17,356 nucleotides of DNA, from assembly GCA_030146155.1 (NCBI GenBank), contig JASLCF010000035.1:1-17356 (forward strand), read 5' to 3'. Numbering within the stretch: the first letter of the stretch is position 1; every line of letters begins with the position of its first letter. Both the position numbers and the translations under genes were made by a program. A model generated the notes under the pieces. It was given only the letters and a program-made list of their open reading frames with translations. It made no database searches and was not told the origin of the DNA. The DNA is from Savagea sp. GTDB taxonomy: Bacteria > Bacillota > Bacilli > Bacillales_A > Planococcaceae. Below, one piece after another: positions 1 through 7,254 of this stretch.

Positions 1-41
1 AAACCATGTATTCGCGAGACAATATTCGGAGGTGGATTACG

Positions 42-560
42 ATTAGCAAAGACATGTATGTCAATGACGGTATTCGTGCGCGTGAAGTAAGACTAATTGA
101 TCACCAAGGTGAGCAATTAGGAATTAAATCAAGAAACGAAGCACTTGATATTGCAGCACAAGCCAATTTAGACCTCGTTCTCGTCGCGCCTCAAGCGAAA
201 CCCCCAGTAGCTCGTGTCATGGACTATGGAAAGTTCAAGTTCGAACAACAGAAGAAAGAACGAGAATTACGTCGAAATCAAAAAGTCATTAATGTTAAAG
301 AAGTACGCTTAAGTCCTTCAATTGATGACCACGATTTTCAAACAAAACTTCGTAATGGAAGAAAGTTTTTAGAAGCAGGCGACAAAGTAAAAGCATCGAT
401 TCGCTTCCGCGGACGTGCAATTACGCATAAAGAGTTAGGTCAAGAAGTATTAGACCGCTTCGCTGAAGAATGTAAAGACTTATCAACTGTTGAAGTAAAG
501 CCTAAGATGGAAGGCCGAAGCATGTTTTTAATGCTTGCTCCATTAGTAGAGAAAAAGTAA
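42..560 (+). CDS. infC: Translation initiation factor IF-3
   Basis: IF-3 binds the 30S subunit, keeps it apart from 50S and checks initiator tRNA and start-codon pairing. The protein matches the family along its full length: the N-terminal domain carries RAREVRLID and GIKSRNEAL, the linker has MDYGKFKFEQQKKE and a basic run, and the C-terminal domain has KVINVKEVRLSP and FRGRAITHKELG. I place the start at ATT 42, giving 172 aa, because GGAGG at 28-32 lies 9 bases upstream and AUU is the known autoregulatory infC start. The in-frame ATG at 6 would add 12 unrelated residues and has no visible RBS; ATG 54 is a weaker alternative. It is first in the infC-rpmI-rplT operon, 29 bases before rpmI. 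The L20-binding leader expected upstream in Firmicutes lies outside the window. Confidence 0.96.
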   Translation: MSKDMYVNDGIRAREVRLIDHQGEQLGIKSRNEALDIAAQANLDLVLVAPQAKPPVARVMDYGKFKFEQQKKERELRRNQKVINVKEVRLSPSIDDHDFQTKLRNGRKFLEAGDKVKASIRFRGRAITHKELGQEVLDRFAEECKDLSTVEVKPKMEGRSMFLMLAPLVEKK

Positions 561-589
561 TACAATAGAATGTTGTAGGAGGAATCATC

Positions 590-787
590 ATGCCTAAAAT
601 GAAAACACACCGCGGAACTGCGAAACGTTTTAAGAAAACAGGAACAGGTAAAGTAAAGCGTACTCGTGCGTATACAAGTCACCTTTTTGCCAACAAATCA
701 ACGAAACAAAAACGTCACTTACGTAAAGCGACACTTGTTTCATCTGGCGACTACAAACGTATCCGCGAAATGATTACGTACATGTAA
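590..787 (+). CDS. rpmI: 50S ribosomal protein L35
   Basis: Small, very basic ribosomal protein of 65 aa, the usual length for L35. It opens with the family signature MPKMKTHRGTAKRFKKTGTG and carries the conserved RAYTSHLF and KQKRHLRKATLVS segments. AGGAGG at 577-582 sits 7 bases before the ATG. It lies between infC and rplT, as in almost all Firmicutes, and is probably co-transcribed and controlled with them by L20 feedback (known for Bacillus; the control site is not in this window). Confidence 0.98.
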   Translation: MPKMKTHRGTAKRFKKTGTGKVKRTRAYTSHLFANKSTKQKRHLRKATLVSSGDYKRIREMITYM

Positions 788-845
788 TAATCCGCTCATT
801 AGAAGCGAGAACCCAAATCGAAAGACATAGTAGGAGGTCATCATT

Positions 846-1205
846 ATGCCACGCGTTAAAGGTGGAAAGGTTTCACGCCAACGTCGAAACAAAGTATTGA
901 AATTAGCTAAAGGTTACTACGGTTCAAAACATACATTATACAAAACAGCAAACGAACAGGTTATGCGTTCATTAAACTATGCGTACCGTGACCGTCGTCA
1001 AACAAAACGTAATTTCCGTAAATTATGGATTACACGTATTAATGCTGCAGCTCGTATGAATGATATTTCATACTCAAACTTAATGCACGGTTTAAAACTT
1101 GCAAATATCGACGTTAACCGTAAGATGTTAGCAGATTTAGCTGTCAACGATGCACAAGCATTTACTCAACTAACAGAAGTTGCTAAAGAAGCAATCGCTA
1201 AATAA
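846..1205 (+). CDS. rplT: 50S ribosomal protein L20
   Basis: Early-assembly 23S rRNA-binding protein of 119 aa, full length for the family. The N-terminal arm is highly basic (MPRVKGGKVSRQRRNKVLKLAKGYYGSK follows the consensus), then comes the globular part with YRDRRQTKRNFRKLWI and the C-terminal segment NRKMLADLAVND. AGGAGGT at 832-838 gives ideal spacing. In Bacillus L20 represses its own operon by binding the infC leader. A terminator follows directly, at 1212-1251. Confidence 0.98.
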   Translation: MPRVKGGKVSRQRRNKVLKLAKGYYGSKHTLYKTANEQVMRSLNYAYRDRRQTKRNFRKLWITRINAAARMNDISYSNLMHGLKLANIDVNRKMLADLAVNDAQAFTQLTEVAKEAIAK

Positions 1206-1211
1206 TTAATA

Positions 1212-1251
1212 AAAACTGTCATTTTATCTTGAAGATAATGGCAGTTTTTTT
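1212..1251 (+). terminator. Terminator of infC-rpmI-rplT
   Basis: The arms 1212-1230 and 1232-1248 form a stem (AAAACTG, then CATT and ATCTT, with one wobble pair and a two-base bulge), followed by a run of T at 1245-1251. It comes 6 bases after the rplT stop. The T run ends exactly where the next reading frame's ATG begins, so the downstream genes depend on read-through or an unseen promoter. Confidence 0.85.
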
Positions 1252-1533
1252 ATGGGGTTGAACAGAGTGATATGGATTGTAGGATATTATTTGCTAGTTA
1301 ATTTGTTTACATTTACTTTGATGGGAATTGATAAACAAAGAGCAAAAAAGAAAGTCTATCGTATTTCAGAAAAAACGTTTATACTATGGAGTATACTAGG
1401 AGCAGGACTAGGTGTGAAACTAGCTACGTATTATTTTCGTCATAAAACAACAAAGAAGAAATTTACGGTTTTACCAATCCTTTTCTTATTGATACATATT
1501 CTTTTTTGGATTTATGTTTTTTTCATGCAATGA
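1252..1533 (+). CDS. DUF1294 small membrane protein (YsdA-like)
   Basis: Polytopic membrane protein of up to 93 aa with three hydrophobic segments (about residues 7-24, 42-60 and 70-92). It carries the DUF1294 hallmarks MGIDKQRA (about 24-31), RISEKTF (about 37-43) and YYFRHKTTKKKF (about 60-71). Its function is unknown. The position straight after rplT matches ysdA in Bacillus. The limits given are the longest frame, but ATG 1252 abuts the terminator's T run and has no RBS. GTG 1267 (88 aa), with GGGGTTGA at 1255-1261 as a moderate Shine-Dalgarno, is at least as likely. The stop at 1531-1533 slightly overlaps the RBS of the next gene, so the two are probably translated from one message. Confidence 0.85.
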   Translation: MGLNRVIWIVGYYLLVNLFTFTLMGIDKQRAKKKVYRISEKTFILWSILGAGLGVKLATYYFRHKTTKKKFTVLPILFLLIHILFWIYVFFMQ

Positions 1534-1546
1534 AAGGAGTAATCAA

Positions 1547-2041
1547 ATGCAATTACAAAAACTATTTGAAATGCAACGTCAATTAGATGATTATATTATG
1601 AAAGATCGAGTAGAACCTTCAGATCTTTTTGAAAAGAAAGCACTAGCTCTTCTTGTTGAATTAGCAGAGCTAGCGAATGAAACGCGTTGTTTTAAATTTT
1701 GGAGCAATAAAGGACCCTCTGAAAAAGCAATTATATTAGAGGAATATGTGGATTCGATTCACTTCATTCTTTCTCTTGGAATCATTGTTGAATTAGATGA
1801 TTTAGCAGATTGGCCACAAAGCGATCAACTTCGTAGAAATCTTTCATTGACAGATTTATTTATTGAAACGAATGCTGCCATTCAAGGGTTTATCTATAAA
1901 AAAACAGAACATAATTACCTTAAGATTTGGGAACATTATGATGCACTTGCTAAGAAACTTCATTTTACAAACGAAGAGATTATGCAAGCTTATTTAGACA
2001 AAAATCAAGAAAATTATAACAGACAAAACACAGGATATTAA
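1547..2041 (+). CDS. All-alpha (dimeric, MazG-like) dUTP diphosphatase family protein
   Basis: Predicted all-alpha NTP pyrophosphohydrolase of the dUTPase_2 family, which hydrolyses dUTP (and dUDP) to dUMP and so keeps uracil out of DNA. It is 164 aa. The metal-binding motif is visible as E38xxE41 in VELAELANE and E66xxD69 in EEYVDSIHF, with a 24-residue gap that fits the MazG/dUTPase-2 pattern. Residues RCFKFW (47-52) between them resemble the family's substrate-side loop. I chose ATG 1547 over ATG 1514 because AAAGGAG at 1533-1539 gives 7-base spacing and the longer version would start inside the DUF1294 gene. The XRE regulator starts 17 bases after the stop. The substrate is inferred from the family; a broader house-cleaning NTPase is possible. 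Confidence 0.85.
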   Translation: MQLQKLFEMQRQLDDYIMKDRVEPSDLFEKKALALLVELAELANETRCFKFWSNKGPSEKAIILEEYVDSIHFILSLGIIVELDDLADWPQSDQLRRNLSLTDLFIETNAAIQGFIYKKTEHNYLKIWEHYDALAKKLHFTNEEIMQAYLDKNQENYNRQNTGY

Positions 2042-2058
2042 GAAGAGAGGGACTGTGC

Positions 2059-2544
2059 ATGAACGAATGGAATAAAGAACAGTTTGGCGAGCGATTAAAG
2101 GCATTGCGACAAGAACGCAATCTTTCAATGCTTGCATTTGGGGAAGCAATTGGTACATCGGCAAGTCGTATAAAGGATTGGGAACAAGGAAAAAATGCGC
2201 CAAGTGCAGCTTGGATTGCAAAGATTTCAGATCGTTTTAATGTTTCAACAGATGAACTTATTATCGGGAGCGTTCCTGAGAAAAAAGAAGCAATAGATGA
2301 ACGTGCAATGCTGATCAAATTCGAGAAATTAAGAGAGACGATGCAACCCAAAGGTGCCGTATCTTTACCATTCGAGTATGAAGAACAAACCACTTTTTTT
2401 AATTCCAATAAGGATATTTATAAAGGGACAAAGGGACGTCGATTGATGGAATTTGAATTGATGAAAATGATTCTCCAATTGCCGCGCAAAGATTTACATG
2501 AAATGTATGAATTAGCAAAAATAAAGTACAGTCACCTCAAATAA
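2059..2544 (+). CDS. XRE-family DNA-binding protein with uncharacterised C-terminus
   Basis: 161 aa. Residues about 9-67 form a clear Cro/CI-type helix-turn-helix: FGERLKALRQERNLS, then the recognition region TSASRIKDWEQGKNAPS and the scaffold helix ending FNVSTDELIIG. The remaining roughly 90 residues match no domain I recognise. They hold a charged helix (about 80-93) and a predicted C-terminal helical stretch MEFELMKMILQLPRKDLHEMYELAKIKY (about 130-157, broken up here only by motif). GAGAGG at 2045-2050 supplies the RBS. It is last in the rplT-DUF1294-dUTPase block and precedes a strong terminator. No operator can be assigned; its target is unknown, and it may control its own operon. Confidence 0.85.
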   Translation: MNEWNKEQFGERLKALRQERNLSMLAFGEAIGTSASRIKDWEQGKNAPSAAWIAKISDRFNVSTDELIIGSVPEKKEAIDERAMLIKFEKLRETMQPKGAVSLPFEYEEQTTFFNSNKDIYKGTKGRRLMEFELMKMILQLPRKDLHEMYELAKIKYSHLK

Positions 2545-2555
2545 AGGAGATTGTC

Positions 2556-2588
2556 AAACCTTTCCTTGAATCAGGAAAGGTTTTTTTT
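2556..2588 (+). terminator. Terminator after XRE gene
   Basis: A perfect 11-bp stem, AAACCTTTCCT (2556-2566) with AGGAAAGGTTT (2573-2583), has a 6-base loop and runs into eight T at 2581-2588. It ends the block that starts at infC. Confidence 0.93.
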
Positions 2589-2638
2589 GTGTATATTCAT
2601 AGGGAGTACGGTATGATGAAACAAAAGGAGGAATACAT

Positions 2639-3619
2639 ATGAAAGCATTTGTTCATAGTCAAACGAACTATTCAATTCAAACGATTCCTAAACCATCCTG
2701 TGGTGAAGGAGAGGTATTACTTCGTATGCAAGCAGCTGGTTTAAATCGAAGAGATTTATATATTAAAGAACGCCGTGGGATGAACAATCAGCCGTTGGTT
2801 TTAGGTTCAGATGGGGTAGGAATCATCGAAGAAGTCGGTCCTAATGTGTCTAAGTGGAAGATTGGAGACCAAGTGATTATTAACCCGGCACTTCGTTGGT
2901 TCGAGCAATCCATCATTCCACCAAATGATTTTGATATTTTAGGTATGCCTGACAACGGAACGATGGCTGAGTATCTAGTTATTTCTTCTGAACAAATTGA
3001 ACCCGCATTACCCGAATTAACAATTGAAGAAAATGCTTCAATCGCATTAGCAGGAATGACCGGTTATCGAGCATTGATTACGAAAGGTCAGCTTGAGAAG
3101 AATCAAACCGTATTTATTGCGGGTGGGAGTAGTGGTGTAGCTACATTTATGATTCAAATTGCGAAAGCGATCGGTGCAGAAGTGATTACAACATCAAGAA
3201 GTAAGAAAAAACGTGAACAGTTAAGTCAATTAGGTGCTGATTGTGTCTTACACACAGAAGAAGATTGGAAACAAGCACTATCGGAGAAGAAAGTAGACCT
3301 TGTCATTGACAGTATAGGCGGCGAAATCTTTTCTAAAGCATTGGCTGTATTAAAGCCAGGGGGGCGTCTTGTTTCGTTTGGAGCAACGACAGAGGATGAA
3401 GTTCAACTGAATGTTAGAAATTTCTTTTATGCTCAACAGCAAATAATTGGTTCGACAATGGGCTGTCGTGAAGAGTTGAGAGATTTACTAAGTCTTATGC
3501 AAAAATATAACATTCAACCTGTTATTGATTCAATCTATGCGCTAGAGGAAGCCAGTCAAGCCTTTCAAACCCTTGAAAAAAGTCAACAATTTGGAAAGAT
3601 AGTTCTGTCGATGAATTGA
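2639..3619 (+). CDS. Zinc-type alcohol dehydrogenase-like / quinone oxidoreductase family protein (YogA-like)
   Basis: Medium-chain dehydrogenase/reductase of 326 aa. The GroES-like N-terminal half shows GEVLLRMQAAGLNRRDLY (about 24-41) and VLGSDGVGIIEEVGPNVSKW (about 54-73). The Rossmann half shows IAGGSSGVATF (about 159-169), a typical NADPH-binding glycine motif, and GGRLVSFGA. The cysteine set for structural zinc is absent and the catalytic-zinc ligands are not evident, so an NADPH-dependent quinone- or enone-reductase activity is more likely than alcohol oxidation. The closest layout I recognise is Bacillus YogA. RBS AAAAGGAGG is at 2623-2631. A possible -10 TATGAT at 2612-2617 has only a poor -35. 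It is monocistronic between two terminators. The substrate is unknown. Confidence 0.87.
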   Translation: MKAFVHSQTNYSIQTIPKPSCGEGEVLLRMQAAGLNRRDLYIKERRGMNNQPLVLGSDGVGIIEEVGPNVSKWKIGDQVIINPALRWFEQSIIPPNDFDILGMPDNGTMAEYLVISSEQIEPALPELTIEENASIALAGMTGYRALITKGQLEKNQTVFIAGGSSGVATFMIQIAKAIGAEVITTSRSKKKREQLSQLGADCVLHTEEDWKQALSEKKVDLVIDSIGGEIFSKALAVLKPGGRLVSFGATTEDEVQLNVRNFFYAQQQIIGSTMGCREELRDLLSLMQKYNIQPVIDSIYALEEASQAFQTLEKSQQFGKIVLSMN

Positions 3620-3622
3620 CAA

Positions 3623-3653
3623 AAGAAACCTTCCCAGAGGGAGGTTTCTTTTC
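3623..3653 (+). terminator. Terminator after YogA-like gene
   Basis: The arm AAGAAACCTTCCC (3623-3635) pairs with GGGAGGTTTCTT (3639-3650) around a 3-base loop, with one bulged T, followed by TTTT at 3649-3652. It starts 4 bases after the stop codon. A TATAAT at 3655-3660 just downstream could serve fhs, but I see no -35 for it. Confidence 0.85.
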
Positions 3654-3700
3654 GTATAATGAATGAAGAATATAAAAGTTAATCAGAGGGGGAAAACAGA

Positions 3701-5374
3701 ATGACTAACCAAGTACGTTCAGATTTAGACATTGCATTATCATCTGAGATGCAACCCATACAAGCTATTGCCGAAAAATTAAATATTCCTTCAGAAGCAT
3801 TAGAGCAATACGGGAAATATAAAGCGAAAGTTAACGTCAATGCACTTCCAGCTTCAACTGCTGATGGAAAAGTAGTGCTCGTGACTGCGATTAGTCCAAC
3901 ACCAGCAGGGGAAGGGAAATCAACAGTGACTGTAGGATTAGCTGATGCACTTCGTCGCTTAGGAAAGAATGCTGTCGTCGCTATCCGTGAACCTTCATTA
4001 GGGCCAGTAATGGGGATAAAAGGTGGAGCAGCAGGTGGTGGCTATGCACAAGTATTACCGATGGAAGATATTAATTTACATTTTACAGGTGACCTTCACG
4101 CCATCACTACTGCGAATAATGCACTTGCTGCATTCATCGATAATCACATTCACCGTGGAAATGAACTTCAAATTGATCCTAGAAGAATTACTTGGAAGCG
4201 TGCATTAGATATGAATGATCGTTCTCTAAGAAATGTCACAATCGGATTGGGTGGCCCATTACAAGGCGTTCCAAGAGAAGATCATTTTGAAATAACCGTT
4301 GCTTCTGAAATCATGGCCATCTTTTGCTTAGCAACTGATTTAGAAGACTTAACAAAAAGATTAGGCAATATAACGATCGGCTACACATATGACAAACAAC
4401 CTGTCTATGTCAAAGACTTGAAAGCAGAAGGAGCATTAACCCTACTATTAAAAGAAGCCCTTCAGCCTAACTTAGTTCAGACGATTGAAGGAACACCAGC
4501 CTTTATCCATGGAGGTCCATTTGCAAATATTGCACATGGATGTAATTCAATAATCGCTACTAAAACAGCTATGCAACTAGGAGAAGTGGTTGTTACTGAG
4601 GCAGGATTTGGTTCTGATTTAGGTGCTGAAAAATTTATGAATATTAAAGCGAGAATAGCAGATATTCAACCGAGTGCTGTTGTTGTCGTTGCAACGATTC
4701 GCGCATTAAAGATGCACGGAGGCGTATTAAAAGATGAGTTGAAAGCTTCCAACGTTCAAGCAGTAGAAAAAGGAATCGTTAACTTGGAAAAACATATTGA
4801 AACGATTCGTTCATTCGGAGTAGAACCTGTTGTTGCTTTAAATCATTTTATTACCGACTCAGATGAAGAGATGGCATTTGTATTAGAATGGTGTCAACAA
4901 CGAGGGGTAGAAGTAGCCTTTACAGATGTATGGGCTAAAGGTGGAGAAGGCGGATTAGCATTAGGAGAAGCCGTCCTACGCGTCTTAGAAGAAGACAACG
5001 AATTCCATGTGTTATATGATGTGAACCAATCGGTAGAAGACAAAGCATTGACAATTGTTCAACAAGTTTATGGTGGAGCAACCGTCCAATTTACAGAAGA
5101 AGCAAAAAAGAATCTTGCCTTAATTGAAGCAAATGGTTGGGATAAATTACCTATCTGTATGGCAAAAACGCAGTATTCGTTTACGGACGATCCCAAAAAA
5201 TTAGGAAGACCTTCAGATTTCACGATCACTATTCGAGAAGTCGTTCCTAAAATTGGTGCAGGTTTCTTAGTTTGTTTGACAGGCGATATTATGACAATGC
5301 CTGGTTTACCTAAAGAGCCTCAAGCCCTTAAAATGGGAGTAGATGCTGAAGGTCGAGCAATAGGGTTAATGTAA
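3701..5374 (+). CDS. fhs: Formate--tetrahydrofolate ligase
   Basis: Catalyses formate + ATP + tetrahydrofolate to 10-formyl-THF, feeding purine synthesis and initiator-tRNA formylation; cytosolic. At 557 aa it is full length. The ATP-binding loop PTPAGEGKST lies at 66-75, the first family signature GIKGGAAGGGY at 105-115, and the second, VATIRALKMHGG, at 330-341. The C-terminus has the conserved GDIMTMPGLPKEPQALKM. AGAGGGGG at 3685-3692 is the RBS. It stands alone between terminators. The 81 bases upstream show no THF-riboswitch-like fold. Confidence 0.97.
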   Translation: MTNQVRSDLDIALSSEMQPIQAIAEKLNIPSEALEQYGKYKAKVNVNALPASTADGKVVLVTAISPTPAGEGKSTVTVGLADALRRLGKNAVVAIREPSLGPVMGIKGGAAGGGYAQVLPMEDINLHFTGDLHAITTANNALAAFIDNHIHRGNELQIDPRRITWKRALDMNDRSLRNVTIGLGGPLQGVPREDHFEITVASEIMAIFCLATDLEDLTKRLGNITIGYTYDKQPVYVKDLKAEGALTLLLKEALQPNLVQTIEGTPAFIHGGPFANIAHGCNSIIATKTAMQLGEVVVTEAGFGSDLGAEKFMNIKARIADIQPSAVVVVATIRALKMHGGVLKDELKASNVQAVEKGIVNLEKHIETIRSFGVEPVVALNHFITDSDEEMAFVLEWCQQRGVEVAFTDVWAKGGEGGLALGEAVLRVLEEDNEFHVLYDVNQSVEDKALTIVQQVYGGATVQFTEEAKKNLALIEANGWDKLPICMAKTQYSFTDDPKKLGRPSDFTITIREVVPKIGAGFLVCLTGDIMTMPGLPKEPQALKMGVDAEGRAIGLM

Positions 5375-5379
5375 CTAGA

Positions 5380-5423
5380 AAAAGAGCAGTAAGAGGGTGA
5401 TTTTACCCTTTTACTGCTCTTTT
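5380..5423. terminator. Bidirectional terminator between fhs and the oligoendopeptidase gene
   Basis: A 19-bp stem, 5380-5398 with 5405-5423, contains one G:T wobble and a 6-base loop. It is flanked by A5 on one side and T4 on the other, so it can end both the plus-strand fhs transcript and the minus-strand peptidase transcript, whose stop codon is only a few bases away. Confidence 0.93.
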
Positions 5424-5426
5424 AGA

Positions 5427-7124
5427 TTAAAGCTTTGTATCGTCAATGCTGTTTAACCATTCTTGAATAGCATCAACTGTTGATTCAACAGTGCCATCTT
5501 CAAATGGTGATTTTAAATTTGCCGCTGCAACTAATTGAGTGAAAGATTTTGACCCGCCTAATGTACATAGGTGGACGTAATCTTTCCATGCATCTTCAAA
5601 ATCTTCTCTTGAACGTTTCCAAAATTGGAACGCACAGATTTGAGCCAAAGTATAATCAATGTAATAGAATGGTGATTCATAAATATGACCTTGACGTTGC
5701 CAAATTGCTCCTTGTTCTAAATAAGGAATTCCATCGTAATCTCTCATTGGCAGATAGATTGCTTCGAGGTCTTTCCATGCTTGGTTGCGTTCTGCAGGTG
5801 TCATTTCAGGATTTTCGTAAACAATATGCTGGAATTCATCTACAGCAACACCATACGGTAGGAAGAGTAATGCACTACTTAAATGAGCGAATTTGTACTT
5901 ATCTGTTTGTTCTTTGAAAAAGTACTCCATCCAAGGCCATGTAAAGAATTCCATACTCATTGAATGAATCTCCGCTGCTTCATGTGTTGGCCAAACGTAT
6001 TCTGGGATGCCGATATTACGACTAGAATAAACTTGGAAAGCATGCCCCGCTTCATGTGTAAGTACGTCAATGTCTCCCGAAGTGCCATTGAAATTAGAAA
6101 AAATAAATGGAGATTGATAGTCATCAATGAAAGTACAATAGCCACCAGATTCTTTGCCTTTTTTTGCTTCTAAATCCATTAATTCTTTTTCAGTCATAAA
6201 GTTGAAAAATTCTTTTGTTTCTTCAGATAATTCACTGTACATTTTACGTCCTTGTTCTACAATCCATTGTGGGTCTCCTTGAGGAGTTGCATTTCCTGTA
6301 AGGAAGTCCAACGCTTGGTCATAAAACTTGAAGTCCTCTATGCCAATTCGTTTAGCTTGACGAGCATATAATTCATTCGCAATTGGAACAATATGGTCAC
6401 GTACTTGTTTTCTAAAATTAGCAACCATATCCGCGTTGTAGTCTACTCTGTTCATGCGAACATATCCGAGTTCTACGAAGTTTTTGAATCCTAATTTAAC
6501 TGCAATTTGATGACGGAGTTGAACTAATTCATGGTAAATTGAATCGAATTCTTCTTGATTTTGTTCATAGAAAGAATAATTTTTCTCCATCACTTCTTTT
6601 CGAACATTGCGGTCTTTAGATTCAGCATAAGGACCGAGCTGAGCTAAAGTTAAAGTTTTTCCATCGTATTCTATTTGTGCGGAAGCAATTAGTTTTGCAT
6701 ACTGCGACGTTAATTTATTTTCTTCTTGCAAAAGAGGCATTACTTCTTCAGAAAATGATTGTGTAGAAAGTTGTGCTAAATCAAAAAGTAAGCTTCCCCA
6801 TTTTTCTTCCAATTGTTCTTTAAAAGGTGTTTCGGCTAATGCTTTTGTATACGTCGTATAAAGACTTTGGAACACAGGACTTACTTCATCAAAGAATTCA
6901 CGCTCTGCTTGATAAAATTTGTCATTCGTATCTACAGATGAACGAATATAAGCTAAGTTTGCTTGTGTCGCATACGTATTGGAAATCGTATTAATCGTTT
7001 GCATCGCTTGAGTTGCTTCTTCAAATGAAGATGCCGATTTAAAAGCTTCGACTGCCGCCGTATACTCTTTTTCAATTTCCTCCATATTAGGTCTTGTGTA
7101 AACGTAATCTTTAAATGTTAACAT
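5427..7124 (-). CDS. M3 family oligoendopeptidase
   Basis: Zinc metallopeptidase, 565 aa, of the M3 (PepF-like) family; cytosolic enzymes that cut short peptides. The zinc site is visible: H357-E358-A-G-H361 inside THEAGHAFQ, with the third ligand most likely E385 in HEAAEIHSMSMEFF 28 residues on. The C-terminal part carries the substrate-binding histidine/tyrosine cluster QGHIYESPFYYIDY (about 485-498). The N-terminal part is helical and less conserved. Length and motif spacing fit the M3B subgroup that lacks the longer PepF N-terminus. AAGGAGG at 7131-7137 (minus strand) precedes the ATG by 6 bases. It is divergent from the Ca2+ pump gene across 130 bases and convergent with fhs. Confidence 0.93.
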   Translation of the reverse strand: MLTFKDYVYTRPNMEEIEKEYTAAVEAFKSASSFEEATQAMQTINTISNTYATQANLAYIRSSVDTNDKFYQAEREFFDEVSPVFQSLYTTYTKALAETPFKEQLEEKWGSLLFDLAQLSTQSFSEEVMPLLQEENKLTSQYAKLIASAQIEYDGKTLTLAQLGPYAESKDRNVRKEVMEKNYSFYEQNQEEFDSIYHELVQLRHQIAVKLGFKNFVELGYVRMNRVDYNADMVANFRKQVRDHIVPIANELYARQAKRIGIEDFKFYDQALDFLTGNATPQGDPQWIVEQGRKMYSELSEETKEFFNFMTEKELMDLEAKKGKESGGYCTFIDDYQSPFIFSNFNGTSGDIDVLTHEAGHAFQVYSSRNIGIPEYVWPTHEAAEIHSMSMEFFTWPWMEYFFKEQTDKYKFAHLSSALLFLPYGVAVDEFQHIVYENPEMTPAERNQAWKDLEAIYLPMRDYDGIPYLEQGAIWQRQGHIYESPFYYIDYTLAQICAFQFWKRSREDFEDAWKDYVHLCTLGGSKSFTQLVAAANLKSPFEDGTVESTVDAIQEWLNSIDDTKL

Positions 7125-7191
7125 ACAATTCCTCCTTCATTACTTTCAATTGTATTGTCATGCAAAAGTTAGAAAAAAACAAGTAGGAATA

Positions 7192-7221
7192 TTCAAAATT
7201 TTTCTATGAAAATGATATAGT
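7192..7221 (+). promoter_or_regulatory. Candidate sigma-A promoter for the Ca2+-ATPase gene
   Basis: -35 TTCAAA (7192-7197), an 18-base spacer, and -10 TATAGT (7216-7221) preceded by TGA, i.e. an extended -10 (TGn). Transcription would start near 7228, leaving a leader of only about 27 bases. There is no room for a Mn2+ (yybP-ykoY) riboswitch. Confidence 0.5.
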
Positions 7222-7254
7222 AGAATAAAACCGATGTTGAATGGAGTGAGTTCA

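Noticed and set aside
1..41. L20-responsive leader of the infC operon
   Set aside because: Only 41 bases precede the start; the structured leader, if present, lies outside the window.
440..682. 80-aa minus-strand frame
   Set aside because: It lies antisense to infC and rpmI, has no RBS, and its Cys/Phe/Ser-rich composition is that of a shadow frame.
1980..2408. 142-aa minus-strand frame over the dUTPase/XRE genes
   Set aside because: It is antisense to two well-supported genes, resembles no family and lacks an RBS.
3620..3700. THF riboswitch or clear promoter before fhs
   Set aside because: The gap holds the upstream terminator and a lone TATAAT without a -35; no aptamer-like conserved sequence was seen.
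5549..5917. 122-aa plus-strand frame inside the peptidase gene
   Set aside because: The minus-strand zinc peptidase with intact motifs explains this DNA; no RBS or family match for the plus frame.
7125..7254. Mn2+/yybP-ykoY riboswitch before the P-type ATPase
   Set aside because: The predicted transcript leader is only about 27 bases, too short for the aptamer, and the characteristic loops are not visible.
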